A DNA stretch of 64,000 nucleotides from CABMKH01 sp040797625 (GCA_052067355.1 JBQHQH010000005.1:1-64000); one strand, 5' to 3'. Shown: positions 1-9,990, numbered from the stretch's first letter. The notes: generated by a model not told the origin, from the sequence alone. Numbers and translations: made by a program.

Positions 1-90
<90 letters not shown>

Positions 91-199
91 TTTAACTAGC
101 TCTTTATCTTTAAAAAATTGATTGTGTGTTTCTAATTCAAAGTATCTCACACTATTTAATTATCTAAGTTCTGTGTCCCTCACTTGAGGCGACTTATAC

Positions 200-228
200 A
201 GTATAGCAAATCTGTTTCTTTTTGTCAA
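200..228 (-). promoter_or_regulatory. rRNA operon promoter P2
   Basis: On the minus strand there is a perfect TTGACA -35 (223-228), a 17-bp spacer and a TATACT -10 (200-205), with T/A tracts upstream resembling an UP element. It lies about 110 bp before the 16S 5' end, as expected for an rrn promoter. Confidence 0.85.
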
Positions 229-309
229 CTGTTTTTTTAGGATTTTTTTAAAGAGTTTTTTAAGATTTAATCTCTTGCTTTTGTCTTTGTTCCCCAGCCG
301 ACTTTTATT

Positions 310-338
310 ATGATACACGTTTTTCTCACTAAAGTCAA
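310..338 (-). promoter_or_regulatory. rRNA operon promoter P1 (upstream of P2)
   Basis: On the minus strand there is TTGACT (333-338), a 17-bp spacer and TATCAT (310-315), about 110 bp upstream of the stronger P2. Tandem promoters are usual for Firmicute rrn operons. The 91-422 gap holds only these promoters and the 16S leader; no gene is seen. Confidence 0.65.
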
Positions 339-422
339 CACTTATTTCAAAAAAACTTTTAAAAACTTAGATATTTTTTTCATCAATATGGATAAATCCC
401 CATTTTTCGCCATTTGTGCTTT

Positions 423-1553
423 CTAACAATACATGGATTTAAGTGATTCTTTCTGCAATCTTATATTTTCATCTTCTGGATTTAATAGAAATGCCCTATC
501 CACATCTTTCATTCCAGACTCATATTCCTTTAATTGAATATAGGATAATCCTCTATTGAAGTAGAGCTTATAGTCTTCTGAACAATTATCAATACCTAAG
601 GAAAATATCTCTATGGCTTTGTTCACATCTCCATTATTGAAATGTATAATTCCCAATTCATTATATATATCTGGCTCCTTGTCATTTAACTCTATAGCCT
701 TATTTAAATAATCAATAGCCAATATATATTCTCCTAATTTACTATATACAGATCCTATAAGGTAATTTATATTCCAATCATCCTTATACTTAGGCATCAA
801 CTTTAAAAGATAATCTAATGATTTATCAAAATCATCATAAGCTAAATAAGTCAATGCTGTTTCAATTACTACATCATCTTCTATCTTGTTCATCTCTTCT
901 CTGACTTCTTGCAACAATAATTCATCATTACTTAGATGAAGAAACTTTTCCCATGTTAAATTAGCTTTTAAGTATTTCTCAGAATGCCTATAATGAAAGC
1001 CTAATTTATAATAAACCGGTGGAAAGTTCTTATCCATATCTAATACCAATTCTAATTTATCTGTAGAATGGTCTAGGAATTCCTTTCCCTCTTCTACTTT
1101 TCCATCTTCCATAAACTTCTTTGCAATCTCTTCTAAGACTATTGCATAATTAAACAGTCCAAGTGCATTGTCTGGTTGTAAAGTCATAAGTGTTCGAAGT
1201 TTTATAGCACTATTATCATAATCCTTATCTTGCATATTCTTAATAGCATTATAGAATATATAATCTCCAATATCCTTATTATAGGCTATTAATATGTTTT
1301 TATATTCATCAATATATGGAAATTCTATGTCTACTCCTACTATATATATAATTCCATCTATTATATTCTTTATTCTAATCTCATCTTCTAGACTTCCATT
1401 TTGAATCTCTTCTATTAAATTAGATGTCAATATAGGTAATGGTACATCATCTCTTACCGCATATTCTCCAATGTGAATATATGAATCCTCTTTAAGTTCT
1501 ATAAAACTAATATCTTTAGCTTTGTCTTTAAAATACTTTTCTATACAATTCAT
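423..1553 (-). CDS. tetratricopeptide repeat (TPR) protein
   Basis: This is a 376-residue cytoplasmic protein with no signal peptide or membrane segment. From about residue 95 it is built of TPR-like helical pairs; the last three (roughly residues 255-370) fit the 34-residue pattern best, with A/Y/G/F/A at the usual positions. TPRs act as protein-protein scaffolds and nothing indicates the partner. It is the last gene of a short minus-strand operon with a membrane protein and a radical SAM gene. The ATG at 1553 has the ribosome site AAAGGTGAAG. The N-terminal 90 residues are not recognised. Confidence 0.8.
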   Translation of the reverse strand: MNCIEKYFKDKAKDISFIELKEDSYIHIGEYAVRDDVPLPILTSNLIEEIQNGSLEDEIRIKNIIDGIIYIVGVDIEFPYIDEYKNILIAYNKDIGDYIFYNAIKNMQDKDYDNSAIKLRTLMTLQPDNALGLFNYAIVLEEIAKKFMEDGKVEEGKEFLDHSTDKLELVLDMDKNFPPVYYKLGFHYRHSEKYLKANLTWEKFLHLSNDELLLQEVREEMNKIEDDVVIETALTYLAYDDFDKSLDYLLKLMPKYKDDWNINYLIGSVYSKLGEYILAIDYLNKAIELNDKEPDIYNELGIIHFNNGDVNKAIEIFSLGIDNCSEDYKLYFNRGLSYIQLKEYESGMKDVDRAFLLNPEDENIRLQKESLKSMYC

Positions 1554-1573
1554 CCGTCATCTTCACCTTTTAA

Positions 1574-2326
1574 CTAAAATTTATTCATAAACATTCTCTT
1601 TCTTCTAGTGCTATTGCTCAATAACTTATATAGATGTCCCCTATATATCATTATAATCGAAAATAAAGTCTGACCAAGTAAATAGATAGAGATACTTCCA
1701 ACTGTCATACTCATATTAAATGATATATGAGTATTGAATACTCCAGCTAAGATTGCTCCACTAGTTACATATAATAATATATAAAATATTATATTAGGTA
1801 ATAGCCAGTTAAACCAATTTTCTTGCATAAACTCTACTGCCTTAAGAATACTGTCCCAAGGACTATATGCTTTTAGATATATGGTTTCAGGTAATGAGTT
1901 CATAATAACCAGTAATATTAGATACCAAATTATATTTAGTATTAAAGCCATATCTCCAAGTGCATTATATAGAATGCCTAATAGAAGATTTGCTAAATAT
2001 CCAATAAAAAGCACCCCATATATCTTCCATATAAAATAGGTAAATCCATCTTTAAAATCTTGAAATGTGATTCTATCATAATTTATCACATTATATAGAA
2101 GATATAAAAAATTAGAGATGAAGGCACTAGATACTATTGCCATTACCATTCCAGCTACTATATACAATGGCCCTACAAAGATGCTTCCTATCAAGCTATA
2201 AATCAACGGATTTAATATAGCATATATTATACCTGCAAATACAATAGGCCAATTCTTTATAAAACTCTTGTATGTCTTCTGTGCTGTCTGCTTATTTATA
2301 TAGATAATATCCTTGAATATATCCAC
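1574..2326 (-). CDS. multipass membrane protein of unknown function
   Basis: This 250-residue, strongly hydrophobic protein has about five or six predicted membrane segments (near residues 30-48, 52-80, 98-118, 125-145, 172-195, 208-228) and a basic C-terminus (RRKR). No catalytic motif is seen. The GTG start shares its G with the TAG stop of the upstream radical SAM gene and has a GAGGAG ribosome site 8 nt before it, so the two are probably translationally coupled. Function is unknown; it could be a membrane partner of the neighbouring TPR or radical SAM proteins. Confidence 0.75.
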   Translation of the reverse strand: MDIFKDIIYINKQTAQKTYKSFIKNWPIVFAGIIYAILNPLIYSLIGSIFVGPLYIVAGMVMAIVSSAFISNFLYLLYNVINYDRITFQDFKDGFTYFIWKIYGVLFIGYLANLLLGILYNALGDMALILNIIWYLILLVIMNSLPETIYLKAYSPWDSILKAVEFMQENWFNWLLPNIIFYILLYVTSGAILAGVFNTHISFNMSMTVGSISIYLLGQTLFSIIMIYRGHLYKLLSNSTRRKRMFMNKF

Positions 2327-4092
2327 TAAATCATCTCCTCGACTATTTTAGTTACATTACTGACAATACATCTGTTTATGGTACCATCCCTATGATCAAA
2401 TAAAATATAAGTCCTATTACTATCTATTGGTCTATAATCTCCTTGTATAAGCTGTAATATATCTACATCAAAACTTTCCACTGAAACCATATTCATGAGC
2501 TTCTTAGTAGGGATATCTCTATATTCAAATAGATAATCTGACAATATCCTCTCATCTTTTAAGATACTATGAATGTTCTTTTGTACTGCATGTTCTGTAC
2601 TTATCTGAAGACTAGCAGGTAATTTAGGTCTTTTATTGTTAAAAATATAATCGTATTTCAAGAGATTGTAGATTATCAGTTCATGATTATAATCCATATA
2701 TTCAACAAAGTCTTTTAATATATTATAGAGATTATTTCTACTATGAGCTACCTTATGGTAATTATTTTTTTCCCAATAAACTAAGAAATCTTCGTAAAAT
2801 TCAAATGCACCTTTATAATAGTTCCCTATTATAAATTCCAATGTATGTTGAAAATATCCTTCATTATAGTATTTTTCTACTAAATCCTCGATTCCCTTTA
2901 ACCTGATTATATCCCTATAATCTATATATTTGTTTTCTAGTACTTCATAGGGAGGTTCATCTATATATTTATAACCATATTTTTCTTCGTTAGACCTCAA
3001 ACTAGAACCTTTTAATAATTTTAGAAACCCTAATTGAAGCTTTTCTGGTCTTAAATCATATACATCGTTAAATGAATTTTTAAATATATCATAGTCTTCA
3101 TATGGCAATCCTGCAATTAAATCTAGATGTTGATGTATGTTTTTATTAGACTTAATTCTATTCACTACTTTAGAAAGCTTTTTAAAATCCGTAGTTCTAC
3201 CTACTGCTTCTATAGTTCTATCATTTGTAGACTGAACTCCTATCTCAAACTGAAATAGCCCTTCTCTTGCTCCTTCCAAAAAGTTTAACATATCTTCATC
3301 TAATAGATGGGCCGTTACTTCAAAATGAAAGTTTATATCTAAAGGATTTTTATCCATGATGAAATTCATGATCTCTATTGCATATCTCTTATTTGCATTA
3401 AATGTCCTATCTACAAATTTCACCTGTTTAACCTTTCCATCTATCAGGCTAGACAACTCCTTCTTTACCCTATCTATATCAAAATACCGAACCCCTTTAA
3501 TACTAGATGATAAACAAAACTTGCAATTAAAAGGACAACCTCTCGAGCTTTCATAATATACTATTCTATCTCTAAATTCATCTTTTATATCTGTATATGG
3601 TGATGGTATAGTATTTAAATTCCTTATTAGTTCTCGTTCCTTATTTTGAATTACCCTTTCCCTATCTCGAAATATCAAGCCAGGTATATTGTTAAAGTCA
3701 TCTCTATGGCTAAGCATATTCTGGATAAATTCTTTAAATGTTTCCTCTCCTTCTCCATAGATGATAAAATCTATATATGTGTTTTTCTCCATCAATTCTT
3801 TTCCATCAAATGAAACCTCAGGGCCTCCTAATAGTATTTTAATATCTGGATTTACCTTTTTTAATATATTACATATATTTAATGTCTCTCTTAAATTCCA
3901 TATATAAGTAGAAAACCCTACGATATCTGGATTTAACCTATATATCTCTGATGCTATAAAATCTATATTTTGATTTATGGTGAACTCATAGGTTTCAACT
4001 CTAGATATATCCTTAACATAGCTTGATAGATATCTTATAGCTAGATTAGAGTGTATAAATTTGGAATTTAAAGTTGTCAATATTATTTTCAT
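2326..4092 (-). CDS. B12-binding-domain radical SAM protein (DUF4080-type)
   Basis: The N-terminal ~130 residues resemble a cobalamin-binding Rossmann domain and are followed by a radical SAM core carrying the CxxxCxxC cluster motif (RGCPFNCKFC). The C-terminal part fits the DUF4080 region of this family. Such proteins bind a [4Fe-4S] cluster and cleave S-adenosylmethionine; the substrate is unknown. Two starts are possible: ATG at 4092 (GAGGAG, 9 nt spacing), which gives the usual family start MKIILTTLNS, and TTG at 4116 (GGAGGG, 8 nt spacing), which adds eight residues. It is the first gene of an operon with the membrane and TPR genes. Confidence 0.88.
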   Translation of the reverse strand: MKIILTTLNSKFIHSNLAIRYLSSYVKDISRVETYEFTINQNIDFIASEIYRLNPDIVGFSTYIWNLRETLNICNILKKVNPDIKILLGGPEVSFDGKELMEKNTYIDFIIYGEGEETFKEFIQNMLSHRDDFNNIPGLIFRDRERVIQNKERELIRNLNTIPSPYTDIKDEFRDRIVYYESSRGCPFNCKFCLSSSIKGVRYFDIDRVKKELSSLIDGKVKQVKFVDRTFNANKRYAIEIMNFIMDKNPLDINFHFEVTAHLLDEDMLNFLEGAREGLFQFEIGVQSTNDRTIEAVGRTTDFKKLSKVVNRIKSNKNIHQHLDLIAGLPYEDYDIFKNSFNDVYDLRPEKLQLGFLKLLKGSSLRSNEEKYGYKYIDEPPYEVLENKYIDYRDIIRLKGIEDLVEKYYNEGYFQHTLEFIIGNYYKGAFEFYEDFLVYWEKNNYHKVAHSRNNLYNILKDFVEYMDYNHELIIYNLLKYDYIFNNKRPKLPASLQISTEHAVQKNIHSILKDERILSDYLFEYRDIPTKKLMNMVSVESFDVDILQLIQGDYRPIDSNRTYILFDHRDGTINRCIVSNVTKIVEEMI

Positions 4093-4203
4093 TCCATCAA
4101 TCTCCTCTTTTGTCAAATGTTCTTCCCTCCATACTCTTAGTATTGATTGTTTGCTCTAAAAGATGTAGAATATATAATAGAATTATAGGAAAGGGGTCGA
4201 ATA

Positions 4204-4416
4204 ATGCAGAATTTTGATAAAATAACCATACAGGAAATGTCCAAATATGATATGTTCTTAATTATACAAGCCCTAGAATATACGGGAAAACACACACAGA
4301 TCCATGATTTTATTGCCTTGAAAGACAACTTTATTCAGGAATTATCCTATCTAGCTGATGTTTCAGAAAATGATTTCTTAGAACTTTTAGAAGAGGAGTC
4401 TAGTCTCTCTAAATAG
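4204..4416 (+). CDS. small acidic protein of unknown function
   Basis: This 70-residue protein is acidic at its C-terminus (ELLEEESSLSK) and has no membrane segment. The ATG follows a purine-rich site (GGAAAGGGG) at a usable distance. It is the only plus-strand gene nearby, divergent from the radical SAM gene, and its last 8 bases overlap the end of the convergent gene at 4409. I do not recognise the family. The opposite-strand frame over it lacks a ribosome site, so this strand is preferred. Confidence 0.6.
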   Translation: MQNFDKITIQEMSKYDMFLIIQALEYTGKHTQIHDFIALKDNFIQELSYLADVSENDFLELLEEESSLSK

Positions 4417-5368
4417 GATTTTTTCTGAACATATACATACCAGTCTTTGTTCCAATTAGAGAGATTAGAGTACCATTTCTAATCTCTTTTTTCATTACTT
4501 TACTATTTCTCAATAGAGAGTGAAAAAAAGCCTCCCCTTCATCAAAGCTGAATATATCTGGCAATATATATTCAGCAATCTTCAAATCTTTTGGATTAAT
4601 CCTACTCTTTCTAAGTTTAAATATATAATCATTCATACTCGTATAAAAGCCATTTAGCTTGTACTCTTTATCCCGTTCTCTCATAGAGTCATATATTATA
4701 TTTCCAAAGGAAGTCTTCGGCATATCTCCTTTTAATACGTCTAGTAAGTCTTTCAGTACCCTATATCTATTTATATTAATTCCATTTAACAAATTCAATT
4801 GATTTAGCCTTTCTCTCTCAAAATCAACTGCATAATTTCCTGGGTATTTATCTAAACTTAGCCTATATATGCTCCTATATCTATTTAAAAAATCCATCTG
4901 GGATATATTGATTACATATTCCTTTAATGCCTCTTCTATATCCTCTTCTTTTTCTATTATAAGGAAAAGTACCCTCCCTATTAATAACCATTCAAATAGA
5001 GTTTCCATGTTTCCAGTGGAATATATTATATTCTTAATGATCTCATCTTCTATAATCGTATATTCACTATTTGATAATACAATTGGAATTATCCTAGAGT
5101 AAAGTGTATCATCTTTAATATTAAAATATACATCTTCATTTATCTCCCCTAAAATATTTAGGAGAGATAAATTCTCTCCTACTCTATAATACTTCCATAA
5201 CTTTAGCTCTTCGCCAAATCTTTTATAATCTATCCTATTTCCTATTTCATTACTGCTTGGCATTAGAGATTTTATAGTCAATATAGCAATTTGAGCTATG
5301 ACATTATCTGATTCCTTTCCACTCTGAAATATATTGAGTAGAATATTTTCCATTTTAAAGTCTATCAT
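4409..5368 (-). CDS. conserved hypothetical protein downstream of argS
   Basis: This is a soluble, mostly helical protein of about 319 residues with no motif I recognise. It begins only 9 bp after the argS stop, so it is probably cotranscribed under the arginine T-box. A GTG directly abutting the argS stop (5377) could also be used, but the ATG at 5368 has the better-placed AGGTG ribosome site. It overlaps the convergent small gene at its 3' end by 8 bp. A role linked to arginine or translation would be guesswork. Confidence 0.65.
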   Translation of the reverse strand: MIDFKMENILLNIFQSGKESDNVIAQIAILTIKSLMPSSNEIGNRIDYKRFGEELKLWKYYRVGENLSLLNILGEINEDVYFNIKDDTLYSRIIPIVLSNSEYTIIEDEIIKNIIYSTGNMETLFEWLLIGRVLFLIIEKEEDIEEALKEYVINISQMDFLNRYRSIYRLSLDKYPGNYAVDFERERLNQLNLLNGININRYRVLKDLLDVLKGDMPKTSFGNIIYDSMRERDKEYKLNGFYTSMNDYIFKLRKSRINPKDLKIAEYILPDIFSFDEGEAFFHSLLRNSKVMKKEIRNGTLISLIGTKTGMYMFRKNPI

Positions 5369-5377
5369 AGTCAACAC

Positions 5378-7078
5378 CTACATCTTATTTGGTGCTTCTA
5401 TACCCAATAATCCCAAACCTATTTTTATTACTTCTTTAGTTGCATAAGTCAACATAAGTCTAGATTTTTTAAGTTCTATATCCTCTACTATTATTGGAGA
5501 ACTATTGTAGAATTTATTAAAGGCCTTAGCTATCTCCACAATTTGTCTAGTGATAAAATATGGTTCGTTTTTATCCATTGCATTTAATACTATATTTGGA
5601 AAATCATATAATAATCTAGCTATATTGACTTCATCTTCAGAACTTAAAAGTTCATAATTTACCTTATCTTCTATATTGAAATCACCTTTTTCAAGTAGTG
5701 AATTAGCCCTAGCATGTGTATATTGTACATACGGACCTGTTTCTCCTTCAAAGCTAAGTGTTCTATCCCAAGAAAATACATAGTCCTTAATCCTTTGATT
5801 AAACAACTCTTGGAATATAACTGCTCCTATTCCAACCTGTTTTGCTATTTCATTCTTGTCTTCTAAGTTTGGATTTCTAGCATCAATTATCTCTAAAGTG
5901 CTTTCTATTGCCTTATTTAACACATCTTCTAAGAATACAACTCTTCCCTTTCTAGTAGATAGTGTCCCATCTTCAAGACTTACCATGCCAAAAGGAATAT
6001 GTATACAGTCCTTTGCCCACTCATATCCCATAAGTTCAATAACCTTTATCCATTGTTTGAAATGAAGATTCTGCTGTGATGCTACTACATAGATATTCTT
6101 ATAGAAATCATATGTCTTATTTCTATAGAAGGCAGCAGCAATATCTCTTGTCGTGTATAGAGTAGAGCCATCACTTTTCATAATCAATGCTGGAGGCATA
6201 TCATATTCCTCTAAATCTACAAGATATGCACCTTCTGATTCCTTCATTAAATTCTTTTCTTTTAACTCATCTATTACTGCAGGCATCTTATCAGAATAGA
6301 AACTCTCTCCTGCATATGAATCAAATTCGATATTTAGCATATCATATACCTTCTTAAATTCTTTAAGGCTTATTTCTCTTATCCACTTCCATAGATCTAC
6401 AGCTTCCTCATTGCCATCTTCTAATTCTTTAAACCAATATCTAGCTTCTTCCCTCAACTCTTCATGTTCTTCTGCCTCTGAGTTAAATCTAACATATAAT
6501 TTTAAAAGTTCATTGATTGGATCATTTTCAATGACCTCTTTATCTCCCCATTTTTTATAAGCTGAAATCAACATACCAAATTGAGTTCCATAATCTCCTA
6601 GATGGTTGATACCTATTGTATTAAACCCAAGGAATTTATATATCTTATATAGAGCACTTCCTATTACGGTAGTCCTTATATGTCCTATATGAAATGGCTT
6701 TGCAATATTAGGGGATGAGTATTCTACTATTACAGTCTTTCCTTCTCCTATATTAGAAGAACCATATTTAGATCCCCTATCCTTGATTTCCTCCATTACG
6801 GTCTCTATTAATTTTGATCTATTGATAAAGAAGTTCACATATGGTCCTGCACTTTCAATTCTCTCAAAGTTTTCGTTCTCTCCAAACTTTTCAACTAACT
6901 CCTGTGATATTAAATTTGGAGCCTTTCTAAACACTTTACTAAGCCTAAATACTGGGAAAGCATAATCACCCATATCATAAGAAGGTGGTATTTCTATTAA
7001 TGATATTATTTCTTCCCTATTTAATGAGTCTACCTCACTAGCAATTAAATCCACTATTTTTTCTTTAAAGTTTAACAT
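5378..7078 (-). CDS. argS: arginyl-tRNA synthetase
   Basis: Class I aminoacyl-tRNA synthetase that charges tRNA-Arg in the cytoplasm. At 566 residues it has the family's usual size. The N-terminal Add-1 domain is followed by the HIGH motif (FHIGHIRTT, around residue 130), the catalytic fold, and the TRKG stretch that replaces KMSKS in ArgRS; the DALR anticodon-binding domain with the QYTHAR motif forms the C-terminal part. The start has a strong AAGGAGG site. Expression is probably controlled by the T-box leader upstream. Confidence 0.97.
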   Translation of the reverse strand: MLNFKEKIVDLIASEVDSLNREEIISLIEIPPSYDMGDYAFPVFRLSKVFRKAPNLISQELVEKFGENENFERIESAGPYVNFFINRSKLIETVMEEIKDRGSKYGSSNIGEGKTVIVEYSSPNIAKPFHIGHIRTTVIGSALYKIYKFLGFNTIGINHLGDYGTQFGMLISAYKKWGDKEVIENDPINELLKLYVRFNSEAEEHEELREEARYWFKELEDGNEEAVDLWKWIREISLKEFKKVYDMLNIEFDSYAGESFYSDKMPAVIDELKEKNLMKESEGAYLVDLEEYDMPPALIMKSDGSTLYTTRDIAAAFYRNKTYDFYKNIYVVASQQNLHFKQWIKVIELMGYEWAKDCIHIPFGMVSLEDGTLSTRKGRVVFLEDVLNKAIESTLEIIDARNPNLEDKNEIAKQVGIGAVIFQELFNQRIKDYVFSWDRTLSFEGETGPYVQYTHARANSLLEKGDFNIEDKVNYELLSSEDEVNIARLLYDFPNIVLNAMDKNEPYFITRQIVEIAKAFNKFYNSSPIIVEDIELKKSRLMLTYATKEVIKIGLGLLGIEAPNKM

Positions 7079-7097
7079 TGTTTCAGCCTCCTTAAAT

Positions 7098-7316
7098 TAA
7101 AAAGCTCTCATCTCTATATAAGAGACGAGAACTTTCCCGTGATACCACTCTTGTTGGCAAATACCTACTCGAAATTTTAACGCTACTAGCGTAATATCCT
7201 ACTGAGTTCAGATATATTCTCCTAAGTTCTCTTCAAATATTTCCTATATACTGACTTCCACCATCCCAGCTCGCTTTAACATGGTTAAATATTCTACTCT
7301 CTTAATCTGCGAATTA
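7098..7316 (-). promoter_or_regulatory. T-box leader, arginine-specific (AGA specifier), upstream of argS
   Basis: On the minus strand this holds a complete T-box riboswitch: Stem I with the AGTA/GAA specifier loop, the T-box sequence GAGTGGTATCACGG (7138-7151), and a terminator hairpin with a T run (7098-7132). In the specifier loop, GAAG is followed by AGA (7228-7230), an arginine codon matching the gene controlled. Uncharged tRNA-Arg would stabilise the antiterminator and allow argS transcription. The 7317-7405 stretch before the MFS gene holds nothing recognisable. Confidence 0.93.
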
Positions 7317-7405
7317 TATATAATTATTACTTTATAATATACAATATTCTCTATATAAATACAAGGATTATTATTTACACCCATTATTAATATACTGTTT
7401 TAATA

Positions 7406-8665
7406 TTAATTTTCTCCACTTATCTCCAAAAATAATACCTTTTTCTTATTTAAAATTATTATATTGCTAAGAACTAGAAGTGTGCCTCCTATTGTTGTTA
7501 TAAAATAAGCTGGTATTCTGTTTAACAAAAATCCAGACAATATTAATCCCAATGGCAATATGATTTTAACAACACTCATAATTATACTTAAAACTCGCCC
7601 CCTATATTCATCAGCTATTAATTTTTGTAATATATACATAATTGGTATATCTATAAAAGAAATAGCAATTCCAAAAACAATCATTATTCCACAATAATAT
7701 AAAGTATATATAGTATTAGTAAATAATAAGTTTTTAAACAATATTGGAACTCCCAATAAATTTGTACATATGCCTAATCCTAGACTAGCAAATATTAAAA
7801 TCTTTTTATAAGAAGTTCTTTGCATAATTCTTTTAATTAGCAATGCACCAATTGCCATTCCTATTGGGAATGCACTCTGAATTATTCCTAAACTCTTAGA
7901 ATCTAATACCAATACATTATTAATTATATATGGTAAAGGTATGGTGATTGATAGCCCCATAAAAAAATTCAAACTAATAAACACACTAAAAATCCCTATT
8001 ATATCCTTTCTCTCTATAATATATTCCAATCCCTTTTTCATATCTTCTATAAAACTAATGCTATTTTCTTGCTCATTATTCCTATTATAATTATATTTAA
8101 AATCTATAAATATTTCAGATATTCCTGAAAATATATAGGATATTCCATTGAATAAAATAAAATATCTAATATCTATGAAAGCAAATATTATTCCTCCAAC
8201 CATCGGCCCCAGTACTGATGACATTGAATCTATAATCTTACTAGCAGAATTAATATTCATCAACATATTTTCTGATACAATATTAGGAATAGCTGCTTCC
8301 ATGGATATACCAAATATAGTAGTAAAAATTGAAGTAATAAGGGTACTTATATATATCATTTGTACTCTCAAACCATATATGCCGCTAACTATATATAATA
8401 ATACAAGAAATATTCCATTTACTATATCCATAGCAACGACTATCTTCTTTTTATCAAATTTATCAGCTATAACCCCTGCAAAAGGATTTATAATTACTAT
8501 TGGTATTATACTAACTATAATGCTTAGAGCAAAGGTCATCCCTGAGCCTGTAATCTTTAATACATGAAGTCCTGTGGCAAATGAATAAATAGATGCACCA
8601 AAAATAGATACAAACTTTCCCAATGAAAATAATATAAAATTTATTCTCTGTCTTTTATCTTTCAT
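7406..8665 (-). CDS. major facilitator superfamily exporter (MefA/drug-efflux-like)
   Basis: This 419-residue integral membrane protein has about twelve hydrophobic segments and the MFS loop 2-3 motif (GVIADKFDKKKIV, near residues 64-76), with a second basic loop in the middle (IKRIMQRTSYKK). It resembles the Gram-positive drug/macrolide proton antiporters of the Mef/YxlH type; the substrate cannot be read. It lies directly downstream of a MerR-type regulator and behind a promoter with a 19-bp spacer typical of MerR targets, so inducible efflux is likely. The start has an AGGAGGAG site. Confidence 0.88.
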   Translation of the reverse strand: MKDKRQRINFILFSLGKFVSIFGASIYSFATGLHVLKITGSGMTFALSIIVSIIPIVIINPFAGVIADKFDKKKIVVAMDIVNGIFLVLLYIVSGIYGLRVQMIYISTLITSIFTTIFGISMEAAIPNIVSENMLMNINSASKIIDSMSSVLGPMVGGIIFAFIDIRYFILFNGISYIFSGISEIFIDFKYNYNRNNEQENSISFIEDMKKGLEYIIERKDIIGIFSVFISLNFFMGLSITIPLPYIINNVLVLDSKSLGIIQSAFPIGMAIGALLIKRIMQRTSYKKILIFASLGLGICTNLLGVPILFKNLLFTNTIYTLYYCGIMIVFGIAISFIDIPIMYILQKLIADEYRGRVLSIIMSVVKIILPLGLILSGFLLNRIPAYFITTIGGTLLVLSNIIILNKKKVLFLEISGEN

Positions 8666-8689
8666 ATTGACTCCTCCTATCTTAACTAC

Positions 8690-8720
8690 ATTCTAAATAG
8701 TAGTCTTTAGCCGATGTCAA
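8690..8720 (-). promoter_or_regulatory. MerR-type promoter of the MFS exporter (19-bp spacer)
   Basis: On the minus strand there is TTGACA (8715-8720), a spacer of exactly 19 bp, and TAGAAT (8690-8695). Spacers of 19-20 bp are the hallmark of promoters activated by DNA distortion by MerR-family proteins. The spacer and -10 hold the inverted repeat CTAAA-N8-TTTAG, a candidate operator. The transcript would start about 20 nt before the exporter's start codon. That the neighbouring regulator binds here is inferred from position. Confidence 0.7.
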
Positions 8721-8756
8721 TATGTTTTTAATATTTTTTTACTAATGGGAATAACT

Positions 8757-8780
8757 AAAGATAGGGTTAACCCTATCTTT
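8757..8780 (-). terminator. palindromic terminator at the end of the MerR-methyltransferase gene
   Basis: A perfect 24-bp palindrome (AAAGATAGGG TTAA CCCTATCTTT) covers the stop codon of the regulator gene and could form a 10-bp hairpin. The T run after it is weak, so termination may be partial, allowing some read-through into the exporter. Confidence 0.6.
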
Positions 8781-9990
8781 TCCCGTAATATAAATAATAA
8801 TATATTTCCTCTCCTTCTATAAAATAGTTCTCATATTTTCCTCCCTTACTAACAGGCTGTGATATATCATCATAAATAATATTATAATCTAACTTTTCTA
8901 TTTCTTTCTTTACATTGTTTATATTAAAGTTCTCTCTATATTTACTATCTATTTTACTATTTACATTGAAGTTTTTAAACATTATATATGTCCCTATTAA
9001 CCAAGCAGATTCTTTAATATAATTATCAATTTTATTTAACAAAAACTGTTCATTTGAAAACCCGTAATTACTGCTTCCTGAAAAATCCACAAGAACATCT
9101 ATGGATTTATTTCCTATAGGAATTTCAGTAAAATCAGAACATATAAATATTATATTTTTATTACAATTTATAAGCTCTAGTATTCCCTTCAAAAATTTAT
9201 GTCTTCCTAAATCATTATCAACAGCTATATAAGTGGAATCCTCCGATAATCCATCATAAATATGCCTAAAAAAAAATCCCATACCAGAACCTAATTCTAG
9301 TATTATCTTATTTTTAAAATTATCATAATCTATTCTTTTATGCATTAATTCTAAACCTTTATATATATTATCTAAATATCCTATATCCGTTGAACTTATA
9401 TATTCTCCTATATAGTTATTGTCAAAATTTAACCTATGTTCTATATCTTTACCGTTACTTACTAATATTCCATCATCAATTTTATATTCTACTCCACAAT
9501 TGCATCTTAACTTTCCACTAATTATCTGGTTGTTATCTATATCACCCTTGGAAATCATTAAATCTCCGTTACACTTTGAGCATTTAAATATACTTAAATT
9601 TTTAAGATTAATACCTATTTTATTTTTAATTTCTTTATTATAACTCTGTAATTCATCTATTTTTTTCTTGAGATTATTTCTAACTTTTTTGAGATTTTTT
9701 ATTTCTTTTTCTATACTCTCATATTTACTTTCAAAAAATGTTTTATAGTATTGATTTTGTTCATATGGAGTAAGGCTTCCTAGTCTTTTAAATATAAATA
9801 TTGATTTAATTTCATTTAATGTGAATCCCATCCTCTTTAAACTTAAAATATCTTCTAAGTCTGATTTACATCTATTATCAAAATAATAATGTCCTCCTTG
9901 CATTTCAGGTATAATCAATCCTAAATTCATATAATGTCTGACAGTATCAATGGTAAGATTGTTACTCTTGGCAAATTTCCCTATTCTCAC
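8773..9990 (-). CDS. MerR-family regulator fused to a zinc-ribbon/SAM-dependent methyltransferase
   Basis: This is a two-part protein of about 405 residues. Residues 1-70 form a MerR winged helix (RIGKFAKSNNLTIDTVRHYMNLGLI), followed by a coiled coil (about 75-125). Next come a four-cysteine knuckle (CSKCNGD ... CNCG) with a GKLRC...IDDGIL stretch like that preceding RlmA/Trm112-type methyltransferases, then a class I methyltransferase domain (ILELGSGMGFFFRH; acidic YIAVDND at strand beta-2). The GTG at 9990 has the site GGTGGTGAG; the longer frame starting at 10044 would begin inside the predicted promoter. The MerR part probably controls the adjacent exporter; the methyltransferase may sense or modify the exported compound (inference). 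Confidence 0.85.
   Translation of the reverse strand: MRIGKFAKSNNLTIDTVRHYMNLGLIIPEMQGGHYYFDNRCKSDLEDILSLKRMGFTLNEIKSIFIFKRLGSLTPYEQNQYYKTFFESKYESIEKEIKNLKKVRNNLKKKIDELQSYNKEIKNKIGINLKNLSIFKCSKCNGDLMISKGDIDNNQIISGKLRCNCGVEYKIDDGILVSNGKDIEHRLNFDNNYIGEYISSTDIGYLDNIYKGLELMHKRIDYDNFKNKIILELGSGMGFFFRHIYDGLSEDSTYIAVDNDLGRHKFLKGILELINCNKNIIFICSDFTEIPIGNKSIDVLVDFSGSSNYGFSNEQFLLNKIDNYIKESAWLIGTYIMFKNFNVNSKIDSKYRENFNINNVKKEIEKLDYNIIYDDISQPVSKGGKYENYFIEGEEIYYYLYYGKR

Noticed and set aside
4137..4328. 63-codon minus-strand frame opposite the small acidic gene
   Set aside because: No ribosome site and a cysteine/isoleucine-rich composition typical of a shadow frame.
8148..8567. 139-codon plus-strand open frame opposite the MFS gene
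   Set aside because: The hydrophobic product mirrors the membrane segments on the other strand; no ribosome site.
8757..8780. 24-bp perfect palindrome as an operator for the MerR regulator
   Set aside because: It spans the regulator's own stop codon, 37 bp upstream of the exporter -35; a terminator fits better, and the spacer repeat at 8696-8714 is the more natural MerR site.
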